A stretch of DNA of 37,978 nucleotides, from assembly GCA_035460505.1 (NCBI GenBank), contig DATHWP010000104.1:1-37978 (forward strand). The letters run 5' to 3'. A model generated the notes under the pieces. The model had not been told where the DNA came from, made no database searches, and worked only from the letters and a program-made list of their open reading frames with translations. How positions within the stretch are numbered: the stretch's first letter is position 1; each line of letters opens with the position of its first letter. Shown here one piece after another: positions 6,758 to 15,514 of the stretch. The position numbers were made by a program, and so were the translations under genes. The DNA comes from Methyloradius sp035460505. Lineage in GTDB: Bacteria > Pseudomonadota > Gammaproteobacteria > Burkholderiales > Methylophilaceae.

Positions 6758-9170
6758 TATTGAGATTGATGGCAAACCTGTTGAAGTCGATCACGGCACG
6801 ACTATTATTGATGCTGCCGATAAACTAGGTATTGCAATCCCACGATTCTGCTATCACAAAAAACTCTCAGTCGCTGCCAATTGCCGCATGTGCTTGGTGC
6901 AAGTTGAAAAATTTAATAAGCCACTGCCAGCATGTGCAACACCAGTTGCTGATGGTATGAAGATTTTCACCCGTTCCAAAGCCGCTGTTGAAGCTCAAAA
7001 GAGCGTGATGGAATTTTTACTGATTAATCACCCGCTGGATTGCCCAATCTGTGACCAAGGCGGTGAATGTGATTTGCAAGATATTGCCGTGGCTTACGGC
7101 GCAAGTGGCTCGCGCTATACCGAAGAAAAGCGCGTAGTGCTGAACAAGAATATCGGCCCGCTGGTTTCTACCGATATGACGCGTTGCATTCAATGCACAC
7201 GCTGTGTACGTTTCCTTAAAGAAGTTGGCGGCATGATGGAGCTTGGCCTGATTAATCGAGGCGAGCATGCTGAGATCACGGCTTATGTTGATAAGAGTGT
7301 AGATTCAGAGCTGTCAGGCAATATTATCGACTTGTGTCCTGTTGGCGCACTGACCAGCAAGCCATTCCGTTACTCAGCCCGTACTTGGGAGCTGACCCGC
7401 AGGCCATCAATTGCCCCACACGATGGCCTGGGTTCGCAGATCGAAGTACAGATTAAAGATGGCAAAGTCATGCGCGTATTGCCGCGCGAAAAAGAAAGCA
7501 TCAACGAATGCTGGTTGTCAGACCGCGACCGCTTTTCATATGAAGGCCTGAATAGCTCAGACCGTTTGAATGTGCCAATGATCAAGCATCATGGCGAGTG
7601 GCATGAAACCGATTGGAAAACCGCGCTCGAATTCGCCGCAGGGCATTTGAAAGAAATTGCGGATACACAAGGTGGAGACCAGATTGGTGTCTTGGTTTCC
7701 CCTAACAGCACAATGGAAGAAGCACATCTCGCCAAGAAACTGGCGCATGGTCTGGGTTCAGACAATGTGGATTACCGCTTGCGCCATACCGATTTCCGCC
7801 ATGATGGCAAACGCCTAGGCGTAGTCTGGATGGGTTGCAATATTCCTGATGTAGAACAGATGGATCGCATCTTGGTCATTGGTGGCAACTTGCGCAATGA
7901 ACATCCTTTACTTGCCCAACGCATCCGCAAGGCTGTAGCCAACGGCGCTGAATTATCATTGGTCAATCCATTGGATGATGATCCGCTAATCCCAGTGAAA
8001 CATAAGGCCATCTGCTCGCCAAATGACATGGTCAATGTACTGGCGCAAATTCTTAAAGCCATTTCAGGGTTAGAAAGACTTTCCTTATGTCTGCCTAAGT
8101 CCCTGAATGAGTTATTGGAAAACATCAAAGTCTGGGATAACAGCAAGGCCATGGCGAATAGTCTGGCTGGCCATGGCGATCTGGTTGATTTAGTCAGCCC
8201 ACGTTCAGCGGTATTCCTTGGCAACATTGCACAGCACCATCCTCGCTACACTGAAATTTATAGCTTAGCTGAAGCCATTGCATCACTTTGCGGTGCAACC
8301 TTTGGTGTGCTTTCTGCTGGTGCTAATAGTGTTGGCGCTAATCTTGTTGGTGCCATGCCACAGGTGGAAGGTTTGAATGCCAAGACCATGCTGGAGTCAC
8401 CTCGCAAGGCCTATGTGCTTGTTAATGTTGAGCCAGAGCTTGATTGCCATAACCCAGCGCTTGCCAATCAGGCGCTTGCACAAGCAGAGTGTGTTGTTGC
8501 ATTGACTGCCTATAAGTCGGATGCGTTGCGCAATGCACATGTGTTACTGCCGATTGCACCATTCACTGAAACTTCAGGCACTTTCATGAGTATGGAAGGC
8601 CGTGTACAGAGCTTCAAGGCTGTGACGAAGCCATTGGGCGAGTGCCGTCCAGCTTGGAAAGTGTTGCGTGTTTTAGGGAATACCTTGGGGCTACAAGGCT
8701 TTGAATTTGATAGCAGCGAAGAAGTGAAAGACGAGATTTTTGGCGGTGAGAAACCATCGTCAGTCGTATGGCGTACTTTGAACAACAACCTTCGTGAATT
8801 GATTGATGTCGTCGTCAAAGTCAAGCTGGAGGGTGAGCTACAGCGCATAGGCGAGATTCCGCAATATCAGTCAGATGCCATTGTACGTCGGTCACCACCA
8901 TTACAAAAAACCAAGTATCTAGCCAAGCCAGTTGCTGGCATGCACCCCAAGTTATTGGCTAGGCTAGGTATTGAAGATGGCGATACAGTTTTGGTGAAGC
9001 AGGCGCATGGTGAAGCAATATTAAAGGCGAAAGCAGATAGCCGAGTGCATGCCAGTTGCGTAAGAATTGCTGGCGCAAGTCAGGCAACGCTTGGTTTGGG
9101 TGATTTAATGGGTGAAATCACGGTTGAAAAAGTACAGGTCACTGCGCCTGCAATGGAAGCGACTGCATAA
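6750..9170 (+). CDS. nuoG: NADH-quinone oxidoreductase subunit G
   Basis: The 806-residue protein is the large iron-sulfur subunit of the NADH module. The N-terminal [2Fe-2S] region contains CRMC and a later C in LPACATPV. Next come the His/Cys cluster N5 region (DCPICDQGGECDLQD) and two 4Fe-4S motifs including CIQCTRC. A molybdopterin-oxidoreductase-like domain without a cofactor motif follows. After about residue 220 I see no CxxCxxxC set, so cluster N7, found in E. coli NuoG, is apparently absent. The gene overlaps nuoF by 8 bases and nuoH by one base. Confidence 0.96.
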   Translation: MLNIEIDGKPVEVDHGTTIIDAADKLGIAIPRFCYHKKLSVAANCRMCLVQVEKFNKPLPACATPVADGMKIFTRSKAAVEAQKSVMEFLLINHPLDCPICDQGGECDLQDIAVAYGASGSRYTEEKRVVLNKNIGPLVSTDMTRCIQCTRCVRFLKEVGGMMELGLINRGEHAEITAYVDKSVDSELSGNIIDLCPVGALTSKPFRYSARTWELTRRPSIAPHDGLGSQIEVQIKDGKVMRVLPREKESINECWLSDRDRFSYEGLNSSDRLNVPMIKHHGEWHETDWKTALEFAAGHLKEIADTQGGDQIGVLVSPNSTMEEAHLAKKLAHGLGSDNVDYRLRHTDFRHDGKRLGVVWMGCNIPDVEQMDRILVIGGNLRNEHPLLAQRIRKAVANGAELSLVNPLDDDPLIPVKHKAICSPNDMVNVLAQILKAISGLERLSLCLPKSLNELLENIKVWDNSKAMANSLAGHGDLVDLVSPRSAVFLGNIAQHHPRYTEIYSLAEAIASLCGATFGVLSAGANSVGANLVGAMPQVEGLNAKTMLESPRKAYVLVNVEPELDCHNPALANQALAQAECVVALTAYKSDALRNAHVLLPIAPFTETSGTFMSMEGRVQSFKAVTKPLGECRPAWKVLRVLGNTLGLQGFEFDSSEEVKDEIFGGEKPSSVVWRTLNNNLRELIDVVVKVKLEGELQRIGEIPQYQSDAIVRRSPPLQKTKYLAKPVAGMHPKLLARLGIEDGDTVLVKQAHGEAILKAKADSRVHASCVRIAGASQATLGLGDLMGEITVEKVQVTAPAMEATA

Positions 9171-10216
9171 TGTCAGCTGACTTCATCCTTCAGCCTTTGC
9201 AACACCTGTTTGGTGTTTGGTGGCCAGCTGTGCAGATTACAGGTTGGACATTAATCAAGATCGTTGCGATTGTGTTGCCATTGATGGGCGCTGTCGCTTA
9301 CCTTACATTAGCTGAGCGTAAGGTGATTGGCTTTATGCAAGTACGCATTGGGCCAAATCGCGTTGGCTATTTTGGCCTGCTACAACCAGTTGCTGATGGC
9401 CTGAAATTGCTGATGAAAGAGATCATTCTTCCGGCAGAGTCCAATAAGGCCCTGTTTTTATTAGGCCCTGTTCTGGCGATTGCCCCTGCTTTTGCGGCTT
9501 GGGCTGTGATACCTTTCGACCTGAATATCATGCTGGCTGATATTGATGCGGGCTTGCTTTATATTCTGGCAATGACTTCGGTTGCAGTCTATGGCGTCAT
9601 CATTGCGGGCTGGGCATCTAATTCCAAATATGCGTTCCTAGGTAGTTTGCGTTCCGCGGCTCAAATTGTTTCATACGAAATCGCGATGGGCTTTTCACTG
9701 GTTGGTGTGCTGATGGCGGCAGGTAGCTTGAATCTCGGCAAGATTGTATTAGCTCAAGCGGGTGGATTCTGGCAATGGTACTGGTTGCCGTTATTCCCAC
9801 TATTTATTGTCTATTTTATTAGCGCGGTTGCTGAAACCAATCGTGCACCATTTGACGTGGCAGAGGGTGAATCTGAAATCGTCGCAGGTTTCCACGTTGA
9901 ATATTCAGGTATGGCGTTCGCTATTTTCTTCTTGGCCGAATATGCCAATATGATATTGGTCTGTATGCTGGCAGCGCTGATGTTCCTTGGCGGCTGGCTA
10001 TCACCAGTGCCCTTTCTGCCAGATAGTTTTTTATGGCTATTAGCCAAAGTGGCTGCTTTACTCTTCATATTCTTATGGTTTAGGGCGACATTCCCACGCT
10101 ATCGCTATGACCAGATTATGCGTCTGGGTTGGAAGGTTTTCATTCCTATTACCTTGGTATGGATAGTGGTGGTGGGCGCTTTTATGCAAACGCCTTTGGC
10201 TTACTTATTTCATTGA
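9170..10216 (+). CDS. nuoH: NADH-quinone oxidoreductase subunit H
   Basis: The 348-residue polytopic membrane protein is the ND1-type subunit that forms the quinone entry channel between the peripheral and membrane arms. Family signatures are ERKVIGFMQVRIGPNRVG (about residues 48-65) and the acidic loop AETNRAPFDVAEGESEIVAG (about 220-239), which is implicated in coupling quinone reduction to proton pumping. Eight or so hydrophobic segments are evident. The ATG overlaps the nuoG stop (TAATG). nuoI follows after 29 bp. Confidence 0.97.
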   Translation: MSADFILQPLQHLFGVWWPAVQITGWTLIKIVAIVLPLMGAVAYLTLAERKVIGFMQVRIGPNRVGYFGLLQPVADGLKLLMKEIILPAESNKALFLLGPVLAIAPAFAAWAVIPFDLNIMLADIDAGLLYILAMTSVAVYGVIIAGWASNSKYAFLGSLRSAAQIVSYEIAMGFSLVGVLMAAGSLNLGKIVLAQAGGFWQWYWLPLFPLFIVYFISAVAETNRAPFDVAEGESEIVAGFHVEYSGMAFAIFFLAEYANMILVCMLAALMFLGGWLSPVPFLPDSFLWLLAKVAALLFIFLWFRATFPRYRYDQIMRLGWKVFIPITLVWIVVVGAFMQTPLAYLFH

Positions 10217-10245
10217 TCCAGTATATTTAGACATGGCTAGTAAAT

Positions 10246-10737
10246 ATGATCGATAAAATCAAAACGATACTTTCCAGCCTCATGCTGGTCGAGTTACTGA
10301 AAGGCATGGCTTTGACTGGCCGCTACTTCTTTGCACGCAAGATCACTGTGCAGTTTCCTGAAGAGCGTACGCCAATGAGCCCGCGTTTCAGGGGTTTGCA
10401 CGCACTGCGTCGTTATCCAAACGGAGAAGAGCGTTGTATTGCCTGCAAGCTGTGTGAAGCAGTTTGCCCAGCAATGGCAATCACCATTGAGTCTGAGCAG
10501 CGTGAAGATAATACGCGCCGCACCACACGTTACGATATTGATTTAACCAAGTGCATTTTTTGCGGCTTTTGTGAAGAATCCTGCCCAGTTGATTCGATAG
10601 TTGAGACCCGTATTTTTGATTATCACGGTGAGAAGCGTGGTGATCTGCTGTACACAAAACCGATGTTGCTGGCGATTGGCGATAAATATGAAGAACAAAT
10701 TGCGGCAGATCGTGCAACAGATGCAAAATTTAGGTAA
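10246..10737 (+). CDS. nuoI: NADH-quinone oxidoreductase subunit I
   Basis: The 163-residue ferredoxin-like subunit carries clusters N6a and N6b, which relay electrons towards N2. The two canonical motifs are C64, C67, C70 and C74 in CIACKLCEAVCP, and C103, C106, C109 and C113 in CIFCGFCEESCP. The N-terminal helix (about residues 1-30) is the membrane-facing segment typical of the family. It is followed by an unusual 118-bp spacer before nuoJ, much longer than most junctions in this operon. Confidence 0.97.
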   Translation: MIDKIKTILSSLMLVELLKGMALTGRYFFARKITVQFPEERTPMSPRFRGLHALRRYPNGEERCIACKLCEAVCPAMAITIESEQREDNTRRTTRYDIDLTKCIFCGFCEESCPVDSIVETRIFDYHGEKRGDLLYTKPMLLAIGDKYEEQIAADRATDAKFR

Positions 10738-10855
10738 CGAAGTTTCGATAAGAAAAGAGTGAAGGGGGGGGGAGCAAAGTAAACATGAGAATCAAAGGAT
10801 AAGTCTTTATTCAGGACTCAGTCTTTCTCTTTTTCTTTCTTTTCCCCAAGATAAT
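10738..10855 (+). other. Low-complexity spacer between nuoI and nuoJ
   Basis: This gap contains a purine-rich run ending in nine consecutive G (10764-10772). A 5-codon ORF ATG AGA ATC AAA GGA TAA (10785-10802) follows, and then a pyrimidine-only tract of about 26 bases rich in TTTCT and ending CCCC (about 10821-10846), just before AAGATAAT and the nuoJ ATG. No Shine-Dalgarno sequence lies at normal distance from nuoJ. The G-rich and C-rich ends could pair loosely. Function unknown. Confidence 0.5.
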
Positions 10856-11509
10856 ATGACATTCCAAGACTACGTTTTTTATGTACTTGCGGCGATCTTG
10901 CTGATTGCGGGCTTACGTGTCATTACGGCGCGCAATCCAGTGCATGCTGCTTTGTATCTTGTACTCGCATTCTTTACTGCGGCAGGTATCTGGCTGTTGC
11001 TAGAAGCCGAATTTCTCGCGATTGTACTGGTACTAGTTTATGTGGGCGCCGTCATGGTGCTATTCCTGTTTGTGGTGATGATGCTCGACATCAATCTCGA
11101 CCGCTTGCGAGAAGGTTTTTGGTCCGCGCTACCAATTGCCCTGCCAGTGGGCATTCTAATGGCCGTTGAAATGAGTATGATCCTCGGCGTAAAACATTTT
11201 GGCATCGACAAAATTACCCCGCCAATTACGCATCTCAACGGTTACAGCAATACGGCAGAACTTGGTCGCCAGCTATATACCGACTACCTGTTACCGTTTG
11301 AATTGGCTTCTGTGGTGTTATTGGTTGCCATTATTGCTGCCATTGCACTCACGCTGCGTGATCGCAAGGATTCCAAGTTTATGGATCCCGCCGCCCAAGT
11401 CAAAGTAAAGCGTGCTGACCGTATTCGTATGGTCAGCATGGCAGCGGACGTAGAAATTAAAGAGCCTGTAGTAGAAGCTAAACCTGATGGCAAGAAAGGC
11501 AAGGCGTGA
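10856..11509 (+). CDS. nuoJ: NADH-quinone oxidoreductase subunit J
   Basis: The 217-residue protein is the ND6-type membrane subunit with five predicted helices. The signature region ARNPVHAALYLVLAFFTAAG (about residues 26-45) and the pi-bulge helix LVYVGAVMVLFLFVVMMLD (about 60-78) are present. A basic, Lys/Asp-rich cytoplasmic tail of about 45 residues ends the protein. The ATG lacks a recognisable Shine-Dalgarno sequence and is preceded by a pyrimidine tract, which could favour S1-dependent initiation (inference). The stop overlaps the nuoK start as TGATG. Confidence 0.96.
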   Translation: MTFQDYVFYVLAAILLIAGLRVITARNPVHAALYLVLAFFTAAGIWLLLEAEFLAIVLVLVYVGAVMVLFLFVVMMLDINLDRLREGFWSALPIALPVGILMAVEMSMILGVKHFGIDKITPPITHLNGYSNTAELGRQLYTDYLLPFELASVVLLVAIIAAIALTLRDRKDSKFMDPAAQVKVKRADRIRMVSMAADVEIKEPVVEAKPDGKKGKA

Positions 11510-11814
11510 TGGTCAGTCTCTCGCACTACCTAATTTTGGGTGCGCTATTGTTTGCGATCAGCATTATCGGCATATTCCTTAACCGAAAAAACGTCATTAT
11601 TTTATTGATGGCGATTGAGCTTATGCTGCTTGCGGTCAATCTCAATTTCATTGCTTTCTCGCATTACCTCAACGACATTGCTGGCCAGGTTTTTGTATTC
11701 TTTATATTGACTGTAGCGGCGGCAGAGTCGGCGATTGGTCTAGCAATTCTGGTCGTGTTATTCAGAAACTTGAAGACGATTAATGTAGACGATATTGATA
11801 GCCTCAAAGGCTAA
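11509..11814 (+). CDS. nuoK: NADH-quinone oxidoreductase subunit K
   Basis: From the ATG at 11509 the protein is 101 residues, the standard length of NuoK/ND4L, and begins MVSLSHYLILGALLF. A GTG at 11506 would add only one residue and is less likely. Three hydrophobic helices are seen, with the conserved buried glutamates of the proton path in LLMAIELMLLAVN and VAAAESAIGLAI. The ATG overlaps the nuoJ stop by one base, so translational coupling is likely. Confidence 0.96.
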   Translation: MVSLSHYLILGALLFAISIIGIFLNRKNVIILLMAIELMLLAVNLNFIAFSHYLNDIAGQVFVFFILTVAAAESAIGLAILVVLFRNLKTINVDDIDSLKG

Positions 11815-11872
11815 ATGTAAAAACTAATGGCCATAAGAAGCTAACAAAAAGAAAGCTCCAAGAAAAATAAAC

Positions 11873-13984
11873 ATGATTGCAATGCAAAAAATCTACCTGC
11901 TGATCCCTCTAATGCCTTTATTCGCTGCCGTGGTGATTGGGTTGTTTGGCCGTCAGTTGCCAAGGGCCGCAGCACATATTCTGACGATTGCTGGCGTGGG
12001 CGCATCCTGTGCTTTGTCACTTTATGTGTTTAATGATGCGCTGATTGGCAATACCTACTACGGCACCGTTTATACCTGGCTGGTCAGTGGCAACACCAGC
12101 TTTGAAGTCGGCTTTATGATCGACAGGCTTACCGCCACCATGATGGTCGTCGTTACCTTTGTTTCGTTGATGGTGCATATCTATACCATCGGCTACATGA
12201 AGGATGACCCTGGCTACAGTCGTTTCTTCAGCTACATTTCATTGTTCACTTTTGCCATGCTGATGCTGGTGATGGCCAATAACTTCATGCAGTTGTTTTT
12301 TGGCTGGGAGGCGGTTGGTTTGGTCTCATACCTGTTGATTGGTTTCTGGTACAAGCGCCCGACAGCAATTTATGCCAACCTCAAGGCATTTTTGGTGAAT
12401 CGTGTAGGCGATTTTGGCTTTTTATTAGGTATAGGCATAGTGCTGTATTTCTTCGGTACACTGGATTATCTTGCAGTATTTTCAGTTGCACCGAAGTTTG
12501 CCGATACCACGGTCAGTATTATCCCCGGCCACGAGTGGTCACTAATGACGCTCACCTGTATTCTTCTTTTTATAGGTGCTATGGGTAAGTCTGCACAAGT
12601 ACCATTACATGTATGGTTGCCTGACTCTATGGAAGGCCCAACTCCAATTTCTGCGCTGATCCACGCTGCAACCATGGTAACCGCTGGTATTTTCATGGTG
12701 GCCCGTATGTCACCTTTGTTTGAGCTTTCTACCACGGCGCTTTCAACGGTGATGGTAATAGGTTCTATCACTGCGCTGTTTATGGGTTTCCTCGGCATTA
12801 TCCAGAATGACATCAAACGTGTGATTGCATATTCAACCCTTTCCCAGCTGGGTTATATGACAGTTGCATTGGGTGCTTCGGCCTACTCCGTGGCGATATT
12901 TCACTTGATGACACACGCCTTCTTCAAGGCGCTGCTGTTCCTCGCGGCGGGTGCAGTGATTATGGCTATGCATCATGATCAGGACATTCGTAACATGGGT
13001 GGCTTGCGTAAACACATGCCTATCGTGTGGATTACTTCGCTGATTGGTTCGCTTGCATTGATAGGCACACCTTTATTTTCAGGGTTTTACTCAAAAGATT
13101 CAATTATCGAAGCCGTCAAGTTCTCACATATTCCAGGTAGTGGGTTTGCTTACTTCGCTGTGCTCACTGGCGTCTTTGTTACTGCTTTCTATTCATTCCG
13201 ACTTTATTTCCTGGTGTTTCATGGCAAAGAGCGGTGGCGTGAACAGAAAGCTGAAGAGCACACTCATGCTCAAGTACACCAAGCCTACGCTCCAGCTATG
13301 GCGGCGCACAGTGATGACCATGACAGCCATGATGTATCTCACGACGAACACGCTGCACATGATGACCATGACCATCATGAAGAACACCATGGCTTAGGAC
13401 CAGATGACAATCCGCATAGCCTACCCTGGGTGGTGACATTGCCGTTAATCGCATTGGCTATCCCTTCAGTAGTTATTGGTTATATTGCGATCGAGCCTAT
13501 GCTCTATGGTGATTTTTTCTCAGGTGTGATTTTTGTTGATAATGAAGCGCATCCCGTGATGCATGAATTGGCTGAAGACTTCCATGGGCCATGGGCTATG
13601 GCTTTACATGCGCTGACTTCTGCACCGTTTCTATTGGCATTATCAGGCGTAGTGCTGTCATGGTTCTTCTATATGAAGCGCCCTGATATTCCTGCAGCTA
13701 TTCAACAGCGTTTTTCTCTTGTTTATCGGATTCTTGATAATAAATATGGTTTCGATCGTTTCAACGAAATTGTCTTTGCAGGCGGCGCAAGGCTTATTGG
13801 TAGCAAATTGTGGAAGATTGGTGATGTCCAGCTAATTGATGGTGTAATGGTCAATGGTACTGCCAAACTCATAGGTCGCTTGGCTGGCATAATCCGCAAG
13901 CTACAATCAGGTCTGATCTACCACTATGCGTTCGCCATGATTATTGGTGTTTTCTTGCTACTCACTTTTTTTGCGAAGATTTAA
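11873..13984 (+). CDS. nuoL: NADH-quinone oxidoreductase subunit L
   Basis: The 703-residue protein is the distal antiporter-like subunit of the proton-pumping arm, related to Mrp antiporters. Signatures include FFGWEAVGLVSYLLIGFW and PLHVWLPDSMEGPTPISALI, followed by IHAATMV, and the C-terminal half carries the family's long lateral helix region. The odd part is a histidine- and aspartate-rich cytoplasmic or periplasmic loop at residues 463-506, with 14 histidines in 44 residues. A second ATG lies three codons in (11882). The ribosome binding site is weak. A 58-bp spacer separates it from nuoK; nuoM starts directly after its stop. Confidence 0.96.
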   Translation: MIAMQKIYLLIPLMPLFAAVVIGLFGRQLPRAAAHILTIAGVGASCALSLYVFNDALIGNTYYGTVYTWLVSGNTSFEVGFMIDRLTATMMVVVTFVSLMVHIYTIGYMKDDPGYSRFFSYISLFTFAMLMLVMANNFMQLFFGWEAVGLVSYLLIGFWYKRPTAIYANLKAFLVNRVGDFGFLLGIGIVLYFFGTLDYLAVFSVAPKFADTTVSIIPGHEWSLMTLTCILLFIGAMGKSAQVPLHVWLPDSMEGPTPISALIHAATMVTAGIFMVARMSPLFELSTTALSTVMVIGSITALFMGFLGIIQNDIKRVIAYSTLSQLGYMTVALGASAYSVAIFHLMTHAFFKALLFLAAGAVIMAMHHDQDIRNMGGLRKHMPIVWITSLIGSLALIGTPLFSGFYSKDSIIEAVKFSHIPGSGFAYFAVLTGVFVTAFYSFRLYFLVFHGKERWREQKAEEHTHAQVHQAYAPAMAAHSDDHDSHDVSHDEHAAHDDHDHHEEHHGLGPDDNPHSLPWVVTLPLIALAIPSVVIGYIAIEPMLYGDFFSGVIFVDNEAHPVMHELAEDFHGPWAMALHALTSAPFLLALSGVVLSWFFYMKRPDIPAAIQQRFSLVYRILDNKYGFDRFNEIVFAGGARLIGSKLWKIGDVQLIDGVMVNGTAKLIGRLAGIIRKLQSGLIYHYAFAMIIGVFLLLTFFAKI

Positions 13985-15466
13985 ATGGCAGATCTACCTA
14001 TTCTTAGTCTTGCAATCTGGGTACCAATTATTGCGGGTATTCTCGTGTTGTTTACGGGCGGCGACCAAAATGCACCGACAGCCCGCTGGGTAGCCTTGGT
14101 TGGCAGTATTGTTAGTTTTGCCGTTACGCTGCCTTTGTACACGGGCTTTGATTTTAATTATGGCGGCTTTCAGTTTCAAGAAGCACTGAACTGGATTCCT
14201 GCTTTCAATATCCATTATCACCTGGGCGTTGATGGCATCGCCATACCACTGATATTGCTGACTAGCTTTACCACCATTCTTGTGGTGATTGCTGCCTGGG
14301 AAGTGATTCAAAAACGTGTTGCCCAATACATGGCCGCTTTCCTCATCATGTCTGGCATCATGATCGGCGTATTCAGTGCGTTGGATGCCATTCTCTACTA
14401 CGTGTTCTGGGAGGCCATGCTCATCCCGATGTTCCTGGTTATCGGTATCTGGGGCGGGCCTAATCGTGTATATGCCACGATCAAATTCTTTCTCTATACT
14501 TTGCTCGGCTCATTATTGATGCTGGTGGTGTTCATCTACCTTTACCATCAGAGCAATAGTTTTGAACTGGTTGATTACTACACCATGCCATTGTCGATGA
14601 ATGCGCAGATATTGATTTTCCTCGCGTTCTTTATGGCATTTGCAGTAAAAATCCCAATGTGGCCATTACATACATGGTTGCCAGACGCTCACGTTGAAGC
14701 ACCTACTGGCGGCTCGGTAGTCTTGGCTGCGATTGCACTCAAATTAGGCGGCTACAGCTTCTTGCGTTTTGCCATGCCGATCGCGCCAGATGCAGCGAAT
14801 TATCTTTCAGGCTTTATGATTACGCTGTCACTGATCGCAGTGGTCTATATCGCTTTGGTTGCCTTGGTGCAGCAAGATATGAAAAAGCTGATTGCCTATT
14901 CATCCATCTCACACATGGGCTTTGTCACCCTTGGTTTCTTTATATTTAATCCATTGGGTATGGATGGCGCGATTGTGCAGATGATCTCGCACGGCTTTAT
15001 TTCATCCGCGATGTTCCTGAGTGTTGGGGTGTTGTATGACCGCATGCATTCGCGCCAGATTGCCGATTACGGTGGCGTAGCCAACACCATGCCTACCTTT
15101 GCTGCATTTGCTGTGCTGTTTGCTATGGCTAACAGTGGTTTGCCTGGTACATCTGGTTTTGTGGGTGAGTTTATGGTGATCCTCGCAGCACTACAGGCCA
15201 ACTTCTGGTATGCATTTTTAGCTTCAACCACCCTGATTTTTGGCGCTGCTTATACCTTGTGGATGGTCAAACGCGTGTTTTACGGCGAGATTGCCAACCA
15301 TCATGTCGCGGCCTTGAAAGACATCAATCAACGTGAAATGTTGATATTGGGTGTTCTAGCACTCTTGATTCTGGGTTTTGGCTTATATCCATACCCGATT
15401 ACTGAGATGACGCACGCCACCGTAGAAAACCTGCTTGGCCATCTCGCACAAAGTAAACTGCCATGA
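13985..15466 (+). CDS. nuoM: NADH-quinone oxidoreductase subunit M
   Basis: The 493-residue polytopic protein is an antiporter-like proton-pumping subunit (ND4). Conserved stretches are YHLGVDGIAIPLILLTSF (about residues 76-93), FWEAMLIPMFLVIGIWGG (about 140-157) and MWPLHTWLPDAHVEAPTGGS. The ATG directly follows the nuoL TAA. The stop TGA is embedded in ATGATG, so a downstream 16-codon ORF begins inside it. Confidence 0.97.
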   Translation: MADLPILSLAIWVPIIAGILVLFTGGDQNAPTARWVALVGSIVSFAVTLPLYTGFDFNYGGFQFQEALNWIPAFNIHYHLGVDGIAIPLILLTSFTTILVVIAAWEVIQKRVAQYMAAFLIMSGIMIGVFSALDAILYYVFWEAMLIPMFLVIGIWGGPNRVYATIKFFLYTLLGSLLMLVVFIYLYHQSNSFELVDYYTMPLSMNAQILIFLAFFMAFAVKIPMWPLHTWLPDAHVEAPTGGSVVLAAIALKLGGYSFLRFAMPIAPDAANYLSGFMITLSLIAVVYIALVALVQQDMKKLIAYSSISHMGFVTLGFFIFNPLGMDGAIVQMISHGFISSAMFLSVGVLYDRMHSRQIADYGGVANTMPTFAAFAVLFAMANSGLPGTSGFVGEFMVILAALQANFWYAFLASTTLIFGAAYTLWMVKRVFYGEIANHHVAALKDINQREMLILGVLALLILGFGLYPYPITEMTHATVENLLGHLAQSKLP

Positions 15467-15513
15467 TGCAAACGCCTTTACAAGCAACACCAAAAGAAAA
15501 TACAGAGACTTAG
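15463..15513 (+). CDS. Possible 16-codon leader ORF joining nuoM to nuoN
   Basis: The ORF encodes MMQTPLQATPKENTET. Its ATG overlaps the nuoM stop (ATGA), a second ATG follows at once, and its TAG lies one base before the nuoN ATG (TAGCATG). It therefore spans the whole 48-bp nuoM-nuoN gap without leaving untranslated sequence. nuoN has no strong Shine-Dalgarno sequence, so terminating ribosomes could be handed on through this ORF. This is inferred from layout only; the peptide resembles nothing I recognise and the ORF could be chance. Confidence 0.3.
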   Translation: MMQTPLQATPKENTET

Positions 15514-15514
15514 C

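Noticed and set aside
7772..8227. 151-codon minus-strand ORF inside nuoG
   Set aside because: No recognisable protein, no ribosome site, and fully inside a well-supported gene on the other strand.
10764..10772. G9 tract as a phase-variation switch
   Set aside because: It lies between genes and not within a reading frame or a recognisable promoter spacer, so on-off switching is not supported; noted only as an oddity.
13193..13397. ORFs opposite and out of frame to the nuoL histidine-rich loop
   Set aside because: Their Met/Thr/Ile-rich sequences are shadows of repeated GAC/CAT codons in nuoL.
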